Shown: piece by piece, positions 9,601 through 18,600 of the stretch | Position numbering within the stretch: the stretch's first letter is position 1 | Layout of the letters: every line of letters begins with the position of its first letter | Source: Sthenelais limicola | Lineage: Eukaryota > Annelida > Polychaeta > Phyllodocida > Sigalionidae | Direction: 5' to 3' | Length of the DNA: 64,000 nucleotides | Assembly (NCBI GenBank): GCA_942159475.1 | Contig: OW804102.1 | Location: forward strand, 22,014,684 to 22,078,683 | The notes under the pieces: model-generated | Told to the model about the DNA's origin: nothing | The model's database searches: none | The model's input: the letters and a program-made list of their open reading frames with translations, nothing else | Program-made: the position numbers and the translations under genes

Positions 9601-12586
9601 CCGCCCTACTCACTCACTGCAATAGAATATCCACTTCCCTTTTCATATGAATTCTGTGAATATCTTTACTGAAACCATTTAACTGTGTTAGAATGTCTGC
9701 CACTTGGCGGGAGATGTTACTTGCTGCAGCTTGGAGCTGCGCGATGTCCAAGCGGTTCTCTGTCATGTAGAGCCTTGTCTGATTCAACACCGACACCATC
9801 TCTTCTTGACAATGGGCCAATGCGCTCTCGCTAGCCTGAGCTTCTTGTACTGCAGACCTTAATTCGTTCACCTGTCCTACAGTAGCGGTGCCAAACAAGG
9901 CACGGCTTAGCGAGCCCACAAAATTGAATAGGCCTCTCTTCCTTCGGGTGTCTTGTTGGACTGGTGTTGGAATCTCTGCCTGGAGGAAACCCATGTGCTC
10001 CTCCCAGGCACTGACATCTCCGTCTCCCACAACCTCCGCCTGTCTGAGTTCTCCAATTCGCCTCCTTAGGACGGAGACCCAAGCACTGACAGGAGGGGGA
10101 GTGGGGGGGTGTAGAACGATCACTGTTGTCCAAGTCGCGGTCAGGGCTCTGACCTCCCCTTCCTCATACACCAACACCCCTTCCTCCTCAAACAAATCGC
10201 CATTAGCCATCATAGCCAGGGTGATTATGAGGAGGGACTGGAAGGTGCAGGTTGAGAGAAGTCCGTCACTGGTGGTGCCCCTGGGTCGAACTCCCATGGT
10301 TGGGGCTGTGGTGGGGGTGACGGTGGGGGTGGGGATGTAGGTGGTGGTGATGGTGGTGGCGATGGTGGGGGTATACAGGGCAGCTTCCTCGGCCTCTGCA
10401 CGGGTGAAGTGGGCGTGGCTGGGTTTGGTGAGGAGTCAGGCCTTTCCCTCTTAGTAGAGCCTAGAGGGTGGAACACTTTGATCCTCTTTTCAGTGCATTC
10501 AGAGGTGGTGGTCAAAGCCTTGGGTTTAGGGCACTTGGTTGGGGTCTCTATCCTCCCTCTTTTTGCCCTTGACCTTGTAACAGGACCTGGTGGTGGTGTG
10601 CGCGGGGGAGCAGTCTCCACAGCAACGGCTGGTGGCAGGGGTCGGCGCAATGTAACTGGCTTAGGTGAAGCTAGTACTAGCACCTTCTCCCTCGGCGGTC
10701 GCTGCTGGGGTGGGCGTGGCACTTGTTGTGGTTGAGGTGGGCGTGGCACTTGGTCCTCGTCCTCCACATGCATGTGCTCGTCCTCTGGTTGCTCTGCTCT
10801 CGCTTGGTCTTCCTGTTCTATCTGAATTGGAGGAGGCATGTTTGGTATGGGTAAATAAACAGTGTCGGGCACTGCCCTAGGCTGGGGTGGGGGAGGTGGT
10901 GGAACATGAACTTGTTGAGCTTTTTGGGCTTGTCTCCGAGCCTTATTTCTCTTTCCTTGACCCGCCCTCGGTTGCCTAGTTCTCAGTATATCCCATTCTA
11001 TTTCCCCAGATACCATTTTTACCCTATCCCTATTTATACGCCTGCGTTCACCCTGGGGTCCCCTCATAGTTAGGGTGGTACCCCTTATCCCCGTTATTAC
11101 ATAACCATGATCCCACTTGGGATCTAATGGAGCGCTGGTGCCTGATAGCACCACCACATGATCCCCTATTTTTAGATCCTTTGCATTTGCTCTGGCCCTT
11201 AATCTCTCATAATTAGCCACTCTACTGGCCTCAGTGCGCTCAGCAGCTTCTCTGAACGCATCTGTTAAGGCCTGTAGGCGCTCACTGAGTACGGCATCTT
11301 CTGTTCCCTCTGGAGTGGGGAATATTTTAGAAAAGGGATATCTTGGATTGGTGCCAAAAGTTAAAAAATATGGTGTAAAACCAGTTACACAAGAAGTGGA
11401 GACTCTATGTGCCCAGAGGGTTGGACCTAAATGGCTCTCCCACTCTGCTGGTCTTGCATTGATGAATTTTTTTAGTATATTTTTAAAGGTTTTGTTAAAT
11501 CTTTCAATTTTACCATTTGTCTGGGGATGAAAAGCTGTAGAATGCCTTACTTCAGTGCCTATGGATTTAAGGTACCCTTCCACTTGCTGGTTCATAAATT
11601 CGAGTCCCCGGTCGGTGATGAGCACCTCTGGGGGGCCATACCTAGGGACATATTCATTAGCCAGATAATCAGCAATGTTTTTAGCTGCTTTGGAGGGTAT
11701 GGGTTTGACTTCTACCCAGCCAGTTGCGTGATCTATTACAGTCAAGATGTATCTATTACCTTTATCAGAGACCGGGAAGGGACCACAGAGATCCATTCCC
11801 ACTGAGTGGCTCATCTCCCCCTCCCTCCTGGCCAGGCCATGTGTGGCGTGCATGCCCCGACCATGATCAGGGCTAAATAGGTCGGATCTTGGATCTAAAG
11901 ATTCCAATTCTTTACAATATATTTTTTGTTTACAAAGATATTCTAATTAAATCTGATTTACGTGCATTATGTGAGACCAAATAAAAGGTGAATTTCGGAT
12001 TCAAACGAGCAGAATACTAGGTAGGCCTAGGGATAGTAGTGATAAGTTCATTTTCTTAATTGAAATTTAGAAACGACCTTTCAGGAACTGAAACCAGTTT
12101 ATCGTAAAAAGAATTGTTTTAAACAAGAGGAATGTACTTCTTAAGGATTTTGTGGTTAGGAGATTTGTGTTCTCACTTATTTTAAAATAGAAAAAAAACC
12201 CACAAAATTTCGGCAGGTTAAAAAGAACCTTTAAGTGGGGTAAAGTTGTTCTAGGTAGGCGGGTTGGATGAAGTAGAAACACTATATTCTTTTCATTTAT
12301 TTTTTGGCCTGAGGAAAAAAAGAAATCTATTTATCACCCTAAGCTTGTTTCTTTTGCGAGTAGCTAGGTAGTCCTGGATGAAGGTTGTCTGTATCTGTAG
12401 CAGCTCTTCTATCTTCTCCAGTCTCTCCACACAGATGGCGCACATAGTACATTTGCTGACGTCACTGGGGTCTATGACGTCACTAGTCAACACAGAACAG
12501 AGTCGGCTATAGTAATCTGCTGATTTTGACGTAACATCCTGGGAAAGCTGAGAGTCACAGACAATACAGCTTATGTTATCCTCCAT
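4387..12586 (-). CDS. ZAD-like C2H2 zinc-finger protein gene (two coding exons, about 838 aa)
   Basis: Gene-level entry. Coding exon A (12,586-12,338) encodes 83 residues with paired Cys motifs typical of the ZAD class. Coding exon B (6654-4387) encodes 755 residues with nine C2H2 fingers. The donor after AAGCTTAGG and the acceptor TTCATTTGCAG are both phase 0, so the join stays in frame. ZAD proteins are known as sequence-specific transcription factors: the N-terminal domain dimerises and the fingers bind DNA in the nucleus. The intron (6655-12,337) is 5,683 bp, of which about 5.07 kb is an inserted LTR element; the ancestral intron would be about 610 bp. A further acceptor-like TTTTTTTCCAG at 12,628-12,625, just 5' of the ATG exon, suggests an upstream non-coding first exon. 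Architecture is seen; the exact DNA target and biology are unknown. Confidence 0.8.
6655..6847 (-). other. 3' end of the zinc-finger gene intron
   Basis: AT-rich intron end carrying the branch/pyrimidine region (run of T before CCATTCATTTGCAG) and a run of 16 G at 6803-6818 on the plus strand. It separates the LTR element from the zinc-finger exon by only 193 bp. Confidence 0.6.
6848..7426 (-). repeat. 3' LTR (complete, 579 bp)
   Basis: Bounded by TGTAAAGAA and TTCTTTACA. On the minus strand it has a TATA box (TATAAAA, 6998-6992) overlapping an AATAAA (6993-6988), so U3 is about 430 bp and R-U5 about 140 bp. The U3 is rich in G/C-tracts (poly-C at 7220-7230 and others on plus). The first 115 bp of U3 (7426-7312) recur at the other end of the element. 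Because the element and the host gene share orientation, this promoter would fire toward the zinc-finger exon at 6654. Confidence 0.85.
6988..6998 (-). promoter_or_regulatory. LTR TATA box with overlapping AATAAA
   Basis: The reverse strand reads GAGTATAAAATAAAGTG. The TATA box is expected near the end of U3; the AATAAA is placed as an R-region polyadenylation signal. Function is inferred from position in the LTR. Confidence 0.55.
7427..8383 (-). other. Post-env region of the LTR element
   Basis: About 957 bp between the env stop and the 3' LTR. On the minus strand it holds one ORF of 93 codons just after env (see 8091-8372) and a GC-rich segment (about 7800-7960) with a basic short frame beginning MAKGGERKRRASC. 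Neither is recognised. A purine-rich stretch next to the LTR (AAAATATGGGACGAA) may be the remnant polypurine tract. Confidence 0.4.
8091..8372 (-). CDS. Small ORF downstream of env, unassigned
   Basis: ATG 11 nt past the env stop; 93 codons. The first ~35 residues are hydrophobic (like a signal or membrane segment), followed by a charged stretch (EITEHRVVYLGEIHF, then SREEMVESVDKD). A donor-like AAAAAGGTATT lies within it. Some env-bearing elements encode small accessory proteins here, but there is no recognisable homology and the frame may be chance. Confidence 0.25.
   Translation of the reverse strand: MFIWFLWGNKHFLNLSVTYSCLIFTINVCSVLFSGAREITEHRVVYLGEIHFLSREEMVESVDKDPAQKGIFISTLIVRSCFYTNRIGRDRGA
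8384..9613 (-). pseudogene. env: env, C-terminal part (membrane-anchored ectodomain), downstream of an in-frame TGA
   Basis: Same reading frame as the upstream env ORF, separated from it by a single TGA at 9616-9614; the listed start is a GTG and not a real initiator. Of 409 codons, Cys residues at about 129, 137, 148, 161, 199 and 221 form the ectodomain pattern of errantivirus/baculovirus-F-like Env proteins. A hydrophobic membrane span lies at about 303-324 (WGIATLIPTLLGVMTLGIIY), followed by a basic stop-transfer RRKG and a cytoplasmic tail of about 80 residues. There is no other stop or frameshift in the 1.2 kb. The protein would act in membrane fusion if made; as it stands the anchor half is not joined to the fusion-peptide half. 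Confidence 0.75.
9614..10297 (-). pseudogene. env: env, N-terminal part with cleavage site and fusion peptide (ends at premature TGA)
   Basis: ATG at 10,297, which overlaps the end of the integrase ORF by 73 nt in another frame, as usual for env placed after pol. 227 codons: a hydrophobic leader at about 19-31, a furin-type site RRKR at 118-121, and directly after it the fusion-peptide motif GLFNFVGSLSRALFG, which is diagnostic of the F-like Env of insect errantiviruses and baculoviruses. A heptad-like helical region spans about 140-220. It ends at TGA, with the same frame open downstream (8384-9613), so the env is interrupted once. Without the membrane anchor the product would be at most secreted. 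Confidence 0.78.
10225..11907 (-). CDS. Integrase (DDE) with Pro-rich tail, fused to a start from the LTR remnant
   Basis: 560 codons. Residues 1-35 come from the 115-bp U3 remnant (junction at 11,802/11,801). From residue 36 the sequence is Ty3/gypsy integrase core: catalytic D39 (MDLCGPFP), D99 (LITDRGLEF) and E135 (GKIERFNK), a DDX35E triad. A GPY/F-like C-terminal module (KWDHGYVITGIRG) and a ~270-residue Pro/Arg/Gln-rich tail follow. The N-terminal HHCC zinc domain is absent because of the deletion. The frame is fully open. The ATG provided by U3 sequence makes an unusual chimeric ORF; whether it is transcribed is unknown, since the truncated 5' LTR keeps no TATA box. Confidence 0.8.
   Translation of the reverse strand: MESLDPRSDLFSPDHGRGMHATHGLARREGEMSHSVGMDLCGPFPVSDKGNRYILTVIDHATGWVEVKPIPSKAAKNIADYLANEYVPRYGPPEVLITDRGLEFMNQQVEGYLKSIGTEVRHSTAFHPQTNGKIERFNKTFKNILKKFINARPAEWESHLGPTLWAHRVSTSCVTGFTPYFLTFGTNPRYPFSKIFPTPEGTEDAVLSERLQALTDAFREAAERTEASRVANYERLRARANAKDLKIGDHVVVLSGTSAPLDPKWDHGYVITGIRGTTLTMRGPQGERRRINRDRVKMVSGEIEWDILRTRQPRAGQGKRNKARRQAQKAQQVHVPPPPPPQPRAVPDTVYLPIPNMPPPIQIEQEDQARAEQPEDEHMHVEDEDQVPRPPQPQQVPRPPQQRPPREKVLVLASPKPVTLRRPLPPAVAVETAPPRTPPPGPVTRSRAKRGRIETPTKCPKPKALTTTSECTEKRIKVFHPLGSTKRERPDSSPNPATPTSPVQRPRKLPCIPPPSPPPSPPPTSPPPPSPPPQPQPWEFDPGAPPVTDFSQPAPSSPSS
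11802..11916 (-). repeat. 5' LTR remnant (115 bp of U3)
   Basis: Identical over its whole length to 7312-7426. It begins with the LTR terminus TGTAAAGAA (minus) and stops abruptly where integrase coding sequence begins, so it marks the left edge of the internal deletion. Confidence 0.88.
11917..12337 (-). other. 5' part of the zinc-finger gene intron
   Basis: AT-rich, with no exon-like segment. It starts with the ATAT target duplication and ends at the donor AGG|GTGATA of exon A. Confidence 0.5.
12338..12586 (-). CDS. Zinc-finger gene, exon A: ZAD-like N-terminal domain
   Basis: 83 codons from ATG to a phase-0 donor (AAGCTTAGG|GTGATA). The peptide has CIVC at residues 7-10, C30, and CTMCAIC at 46-52 followed by VERLEKIEELLQIQTTFIQD. 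That is the two-CxxC plus amphipathic-helix layout of the zinc-finger-associated (ZAD) domain, which usually spans 70-90 residues at the N-terminus. ZADs mediate homodimerisation. The middle loop is shorter and less conserved than in the fly family, so the label is 'ZAD-like'. Reading past the donor gives a Phe/Arg-rich stretch that is probably intron. Confidence 0.7.
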
Positions 12587-12626
12587 TGCTGAGAAGGTTA
12601 TGGATAAATTCTCGTGATTCTATCCT

Positions 12627-13726
12627 GGAAAAAAATACATAAACGGTTACCCCTAAGGTACAGTACAGTACATAAAATATCTGTGTATGGATAGCTATAG
12701 ACAGAGTATCAGAGTATATAGTTGGTGGATATGACAGAGCATTAAGCTCAGGAAAAATTACATGATTTTCCCAAAAGTGTATTATCAGATAGATAAGTTA
12801 CTTTATGTTAGTTAGAGATACGTATTACTGTTATCATGAATGACTGTTTTTTTTTAAAAAAGAGATATGTAGTTTTTAAAAAAAGATTCTTTTCGGTGTC
12901 CCACCTCCTCGAATCGCAATTTTTTTTCGATATTAAAGAATTAATCAAACCGTTACCTTTATTATCATTATAATCATTAGTTATTCATAATCATAAATCA
13001 TATTAATTAAGGTTATGCCTTGTTACATAATCATATAAGGCCGGATATGACACTACCTCCTAATGTCCCAGGTGTGAAAGGAAGGGCTAGGATTCCCGGT
13101 TAGGATAAACTATGATGAATAGATCTACTTGTTATGAGGTGTAGATCTTTGGGAAATACATGTTAACTACGGGTGAAATGGTTTTCAGAATATATATAAT
13201 GAGACTATCATCACGAGCTGTTTTGCCTTATGTAACCCGTTGTATTTGTAATTGTCATGTTTTGCCTTATGTAACCCGTTGTATTTCTCCAGCCTCCAGG
13301 TACACGTTAGAAGAACTGGTGAACTAGCCAAATACATGCCACCTCTTTAATTGTCAATGCTTGATTAAATTATATATAAAGAATTATTGTTACGGTGACA
13401 CAATTAAAAATTTAAGCTGGAGGAAATATAAATTCTTAAGTCGTTTTTCGGATTCTTTCATGTGCACCATAGACATTAGCTTTGATAGCCCTATACAGAT
13501 AGGGCTTTGCCTAAGATTCGATTCGAACAGGGCAGCTAGGGTTGCGGTAGTTTGTGGAGAGTTGTAGAAGTCTATAACTACTCAGCATGACAATGAAAAC
13601 ATTATTTATTATTGTTTCTACTCAGTATGATAATGAATTAGAACATAGAACTGAAATGATTTGTTAAATGACATTGTCAGGAATAGGGGATTGACAGGGA
13701 TATATGACATGTGACTTGATTTGAGT
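12627..13726. other. Upstream region of the zinc-finger gene, no gene seen
   Basis: AT-rich DNA. A short direct repeat TTTTGCCTTATGTAACCCGTTGTATTT-like unit occurs twice, at about 13,219 and 13,258. The promoter or a 5' non-coding exon of the minus-strand zinc-finger gene is expected here, but no TATA or clear initiator stands out. Confidence 0.35.
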
Positions 13727-14115
13727 ATGCTGAAAATACACTAGAAGCCATCCTTCTTTATGCAAAAATAAAATAATTTCAGCAGGAGGGTCTAGCCCCC
13801 TCCCCTGCGCTGTGCTGCAATGTATACCATTTGAATGATGAAATCTCTGTATAAATTATGTTGAAAATACACCAGAAGCCATCATTCTTTGTCCTAAAAA
13901 TAAAATAAAAAAAAATCAGCAGGAGGGGTGGACCCCTCCCACACTCTCCCCTGCGCTGTACTGCAATGTATAAAATTTGAACATGGAAATCTCTATGAAA
14001 ATTAAGTTGAAAATTCACCAGAAGCCACCCTTCTTTGAGCAAAAATTAAAAAAAATTCCAGCAAGAGGGCTGGACCCCTCCCGGTCCCGCCCCTCCCCTG
14101 TGTTGCGCTTTGTGC
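13727..14115. repeat. Tandem repeat, three diverged units of about 120-135 bp
   Basis: Each unit has ACACYAGAAGCCATCMTTCTTTG-like, AAAATAAAATAA-like, CAGCAGGAGG and CCCCTCCC(...)CTGCGCTGT segments followed by GCAATGTATA and GAAATCTCT. Units start near 13,729, 13,858 and 14,003. The short ORFs here follow the repeat and are not considered genes. Confidence 0.65.
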
Positions 14116-14258
14116 GGCCAAGAGGGCCTCAGACTGGCTCAGTCTCAGAAAATATGCCCCCCGCCCACTACTTACACATAAATCCCCCCTACCCAAAAAA
14201 AAATCCTTAACAAAAACCCTGTCTATACCGTATACGGTAATTATTATAACCTTAGTTG

Positions 14259-14315
14259 ATCATACTTAGAGCAACGATCCAGTAGCTTCACAAGATATAG
14301 GATCGTTGCTCAGAG
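14259..14315. repeat. 13-bp perfect hairpin GAGCAACGATCC / GGATCGTTGCTC
   Basis: Perfect arms flank an ~18-bp loop (AGTAGCTTCACAAGATATA). It is an isolated structure, with no transposon around it that I can define. Confidence 0.5.
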
Positions 14316-14811
14316 CTTCAAAGCTAGACAAGAGGCCCGGGACAGAGAGAGGTGTGTCTCGATCCCGGTGGCTCTGTGTTCGTTGAGATACCTCATCATC
14401 TCTGACGGGACTAGTATGAAATACTATATTATCGCTCAGTCGTCAGACGCTCTATAAGGCTCTTTATAGAATACACACACAGAAAATAAGGCCAAATATT
14501 TGCATCGGTAGTATTACCGTCACGTGTTGGTTATTCTTGTCAATCCTTATCGCTCAGTCTTCTAATCCCTAGGGTAATCTCTTTGGCAGTTTCACGATCA
14601 TCTTTGGTCTCCAACCCGAACCACTTTTTATAGGTCAGCACTGCGCGCACTAACCACCATAGCCTACTCGTCGCGCGCGACTCTGTACAAGCCCCTTCGG
14701 CATTTGAAATCCAGGCTCTCCGGTTATTGAGTATGTGTAGGCCTAATGATTCAAGACTCTGAAGAAAATGGCTCATTTTATGACAAATTATTAAGTAAAA
14801 GTTCAAATAGA

Positions 14812-14872
14812 AGAAGAAGAAGAAGAAGAAGAAGAAGAAGAACAACAACAACAACAACAACAACAACAAAAA
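14812..14872. repeat. Compound microsatellite (AGA)n(ACA)n
   Basis: About ten GAA/AGA triplets run directly into about nine ACA/CAA triplets. The 109-codon ORF on the minus strand across it starts in this tract and is discounted. Confidence 0.9.
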
Positions 14873-14879
14873 TATTGGC

Positions 14880-15602
14880 TATGAATGTGTAAACTGGCTT
14901 AAATGAATTAGATTAGAATTAATAATTAATTAATAAATAATATCCTGAGAGACTTAGCCCGAGAAATTCTGACTGGCTCCGCTCTATTTTGCTGGTCGCT
15001 ACACACAGGGTCTGGGGGCCCGGGCTAGAGAGACTCTGACTGTGCTTTTGATCGCTTAGTTATACAGGGTGACTTGCCAAACAAACACGGAGCAGAGAGT
15101 AACAGGTATAATAGTCTGACTCTCTAGGGCTAAATGAAAGCTAGTAAAGCTGACAGCAACTTATCATTTTATTTTATTCTATTATGTTTTTTTCATAATT
15201 CAACAATTAATATAAATTTAGGCATTATTGTACAAAATCCCTGTCAATATAATTTTATAAAATTTTCAAATGCATTATCAAGTGTTACAAGAGTAGTAAA
15301 AGAGTTATTGTGAGTTATACTTTTCAGACATCCAATATTAGGGAGAGCGCTGGTAAAAAACTTGTAAAAAATGGGTAAGTTTCGAAATCTGTAAAACAGA
15401 CATTGAGCTGCAGAAGAGTTATGTGGTACATGCTTGTTGATGAATATGTTTATTAGAAAAATATTTTATGATACTTTATCCAGTCGGGTGCGACAGGCAC
15501 CACATATACTTATAGATAGAGGTAAAGATAGTAACACTATATGATATACACAGTCATAGATAAATAACTAGAACCAAAGATAGCAACTATTCACTAGTCA
15601 AA
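14880..15602. other. Region upstream of the retrotransposon ORF, partly its 5' UTR
   Basis: No ORF1 or other gene was seen. Sequence from about 15,170 onward is AT-rich and may be the 5' UTR of the element at 15,603. The exact 5' boundary of that element could not be fixed because no target duplication was found. Confidence 0.3.
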
Positions 15603-18600
15603 ATGTATAAGGGGAAGTTGCGAAAAGTATCCAGAGCAACAGCTCTTAAGTATAACAACAAAGTTAGCAAAAACAAAAAAACAAATGCTGAATATTCACT
15701 ATCAGAAACTAAACAGTTTAATGAAACGAAAGGATTAAAAATAATAAGCTTAAACATACATAGTTTATGGAATAAAATTCCAGAAATAGAAGTGTTGGTA
15801 AAAGAACTATCAACAAACATATTATGTTTAAACGAAACTTGGCTGGATGCCAGAACCTATAACAGTCTATTAGAACTAGAAGGCTTTAACAGCCAAAGGC
15901 AGGATAGGAGCACGGATAAAAAGACAGGAGGTGGATTACTCACATATGTATCAAAAAATCTTGAGATACTACCAATAGACGAAAATCTACAGACTTGTAC
16001 GAATGATATTGAAATACAAACAGTAAAAATTAAAGCAAACAACTTTAAAATCACCAACATCCTAAATGTCTATAGAACTCCTAGTGGAACCTTAACAAAT
16101 GCAGTAAATACACTGTCATCAATTTTAGACTTACTACCGAAAAATGAAGAGGTAGTAATGGTAGGAGACTTTAACGTGAATTATGCAGTAACCTCCAATA
16201 GCAAGGCCCAATTGCAAGCAATAGAATATAACACCTCATTAAAACAAGTCATTGAACTTCCTACAAGGATAACCTCAAGTACCCAAACGACAATAGATTT
16301 AATTTTCACAAATTCAAAATTTATAAAAGACTGCGGTACTTTGAATATTAACATAAGTGATCATAAACCAACCTATTTAATGATAAAAAAGGACAAGGAG
16401 ACCTATAGGAAAATAAGTTTTCGATGCAGATCTTATAAAAAACTAGATGAGGAATTATTAACAACAAGATTGCAATCACGTGATTGGGCTGAACTATTAA
16501 AGTCAGAAAATCCAGAAACATGTTGGAACATGATGCTAGCAATAATACTTGAGGAAATAGATACAATGTGCCCAATAAGGGAAATGAAAAATGTGAAGGC
16601 AAGGAAATCATGGATCACTGGGGACTTGTTAAATTTAATGAAGGAAAGAGATAGACTATTTAAAGCTGCAAAAAAATACAAAAATCTAGGACTGCTAGAT
16701 CAAGCGAAACAGCTTAGACGAAGAACAAATCACTTGGCGAGAAATTTGAAAAAAAAACATATAAAAGAAGAGATAGAAATAAACAAGAATAACCCTAACA
16801 AATTCTGGAATTGTCAAGGCCCACTTCTTAATAACACAAAAAAAACACAGAACCAAGAGATAATACTTGAAAAAAACAATGTACCAGTAAAATCCAATAA
16901 AGTCCCAGATGAATTCAATGATTTTTTTGCCTCAATAGGTAATAACTTGGCGGGGAAAATAACCCCACCAACCCCCGATGAAAATCGGAAGTATAAAATA
17001 AGTGGTGTGACGGATGGCCCAGAAGATAGGAACCAAACTCAACAAAAATTTACATTTGAACCAATAACAGCAGAAAAAATAAAAATTACAATAGGAGAAA
17101 TATCTTCAACAAAATCATCAGGATTCGAAAATCTCCCATCATGGTTATTAAAAGAAATACTGAAAATATTATCGGAACAAATGGCAAGAATAATAAATCT
17201 AACCGTTTCACAAAGTATAATACCTAAAAGCTGGAAAGAGTCAAAAGTTACACCACTTTTTAAAACTGGTCCAACTACAGACCCAAGTAATTATAGACCT
17301 GTCTCATCAATATCCCTACCTGCAAAACTGTTAGAAAAAACAATGCATAAACAAATTATGTCTTATCTGGAAAACAATAATCTACTATATGAGTACCAAT
17401 ATGGATTTCGACAGGGACGTTCCACAAAAGAAGCCCTGGTAAACTATATGCTAGATATTTATACTAACATGAATGAAGATAGGATAACGAGGGCGGCCTA
17501 CCTCGACTTCAGAAAAGCCTTTGATACAGTAAATCATGCCAGACTTTTAGAAAAAGTAGAACAAATTGGAATTAGTAATAAAGAACTAGACTGGATAAAA
17601 AATTATCTAACAGAAAGGTACCAGAAAGTATCAACTAATAAATCACAATCACAAGAAAGATTAATCTCTTGTGGAGTACCCCAAGGGACAACACTTGGCC
17701 CATTATTATTTAGTATTTATATAAATGATATGCCAAAGTTTGTTACAAAATCAAAAATCCAATTATTTGCGGATGACACCATTATATATGCAAGTGGCAC
17801 GAACACCCTAGAAGCTACAAACCTGCTTCAACAGGACTTAAATGCCATTATATACTGGTGTAAGATTAACAAAATATCACTAAACTTAACAAAATCCAAA
17901 ATCCAAACATTTTTTGGAAATCAAGCACTGAGGTCGAGGTGGGCTAGGGAACAGCAACAGCCGCAACAACCAAATATTGTACTGAGCCTGGATGGAATCC
18001 CCATGGAAGATGTGGAAACATACAAATATCTAGGAGTCGAAATTGATAGAAATCTAAAATTTAAACCATTAATAAGCAAACTAACAAATGCAATGAACTA
18101 TAAGAGCTGGCAAATTGCCAAACTATCAGGGAAAATCCCTAAAGAAACAATGTTACTGATATACAAGGTAATGGTCTTACCTCTGATAGACCAAGCAGAT
18201 TTCCTTCATGATTCACATGCAGTAAATAGCACAAATAGACTCCAGATAATACAAAATAAAATTCTGAGGAAAATATATGGCCTTCCATCCAGGGCCAATG
18301 TCGATAATATCCATATAGAAAAGAATGTATTAACTTTAAAGCATAGAAGAAGACTACACTTATTGCAGGTGGGCCATGGTTTGGCAAGGGACCCAAGGTA
18401 TATAGATGTAAGAAATTTAAATACACGAAACTTTGCACAAGGAAGAAAAACATTGAAACAAATAGTACCAAAAAATGAACAATTAAGAAAATCAATCCTT
18501 TATAGAATACCTTTTGCCTGGAACTCCTTGCAGACAGTGGCCCATAGGATAGGAGACAAAAAAGGGTTTAAAATACTAGCAAAGAATGATTTAATTTGGC

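Larger units (their letters stand above)
6848..11916 (-). mobile_element. Deleted env-bearing Ty3/gypsy-type LTR element (LTR remnant - IN - env - LTR)
   Basis: Both outer ends carry the same terminal sequence (TGTAAAGAA / TTCTTTACA), and the element is flanked on both sides by ATAT (6844-6847 and 11,917-11,920), a perfect 4-bp target duplication like that of errantivirus-type elements. Reading on the minus strand: first 115 bp of the 5' LTR (11,916-11,802), then directly integrase, an overlapping env, a ~960-bp tail and a full 3' LTR. Gag, protease, RT, RNase H, the IN zinc domain and most of the 5' LTR are missing, so it cannot replicate by itself. The 115 bp shared by the two LTRs are identical, which suggests a young insertion. 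It lies in the intron of the zinc-finger gene, in the same orientation. Confidence 0.85.

Noticed and set aside
9888..10340. 150-codon plus-strand ORF and other plus ORFs at 9,163-11,805
   Set aside because: Antisense shadows of env and integrase, which have clear family motifs on the minus strand.
15587..16681. Minus-strand ORFs within the 15,603-18,623 element
   Set aside because: Hydrophobic Phe/Leu-rich frames opposite the A-rich retrotransposon ORF; shadows.
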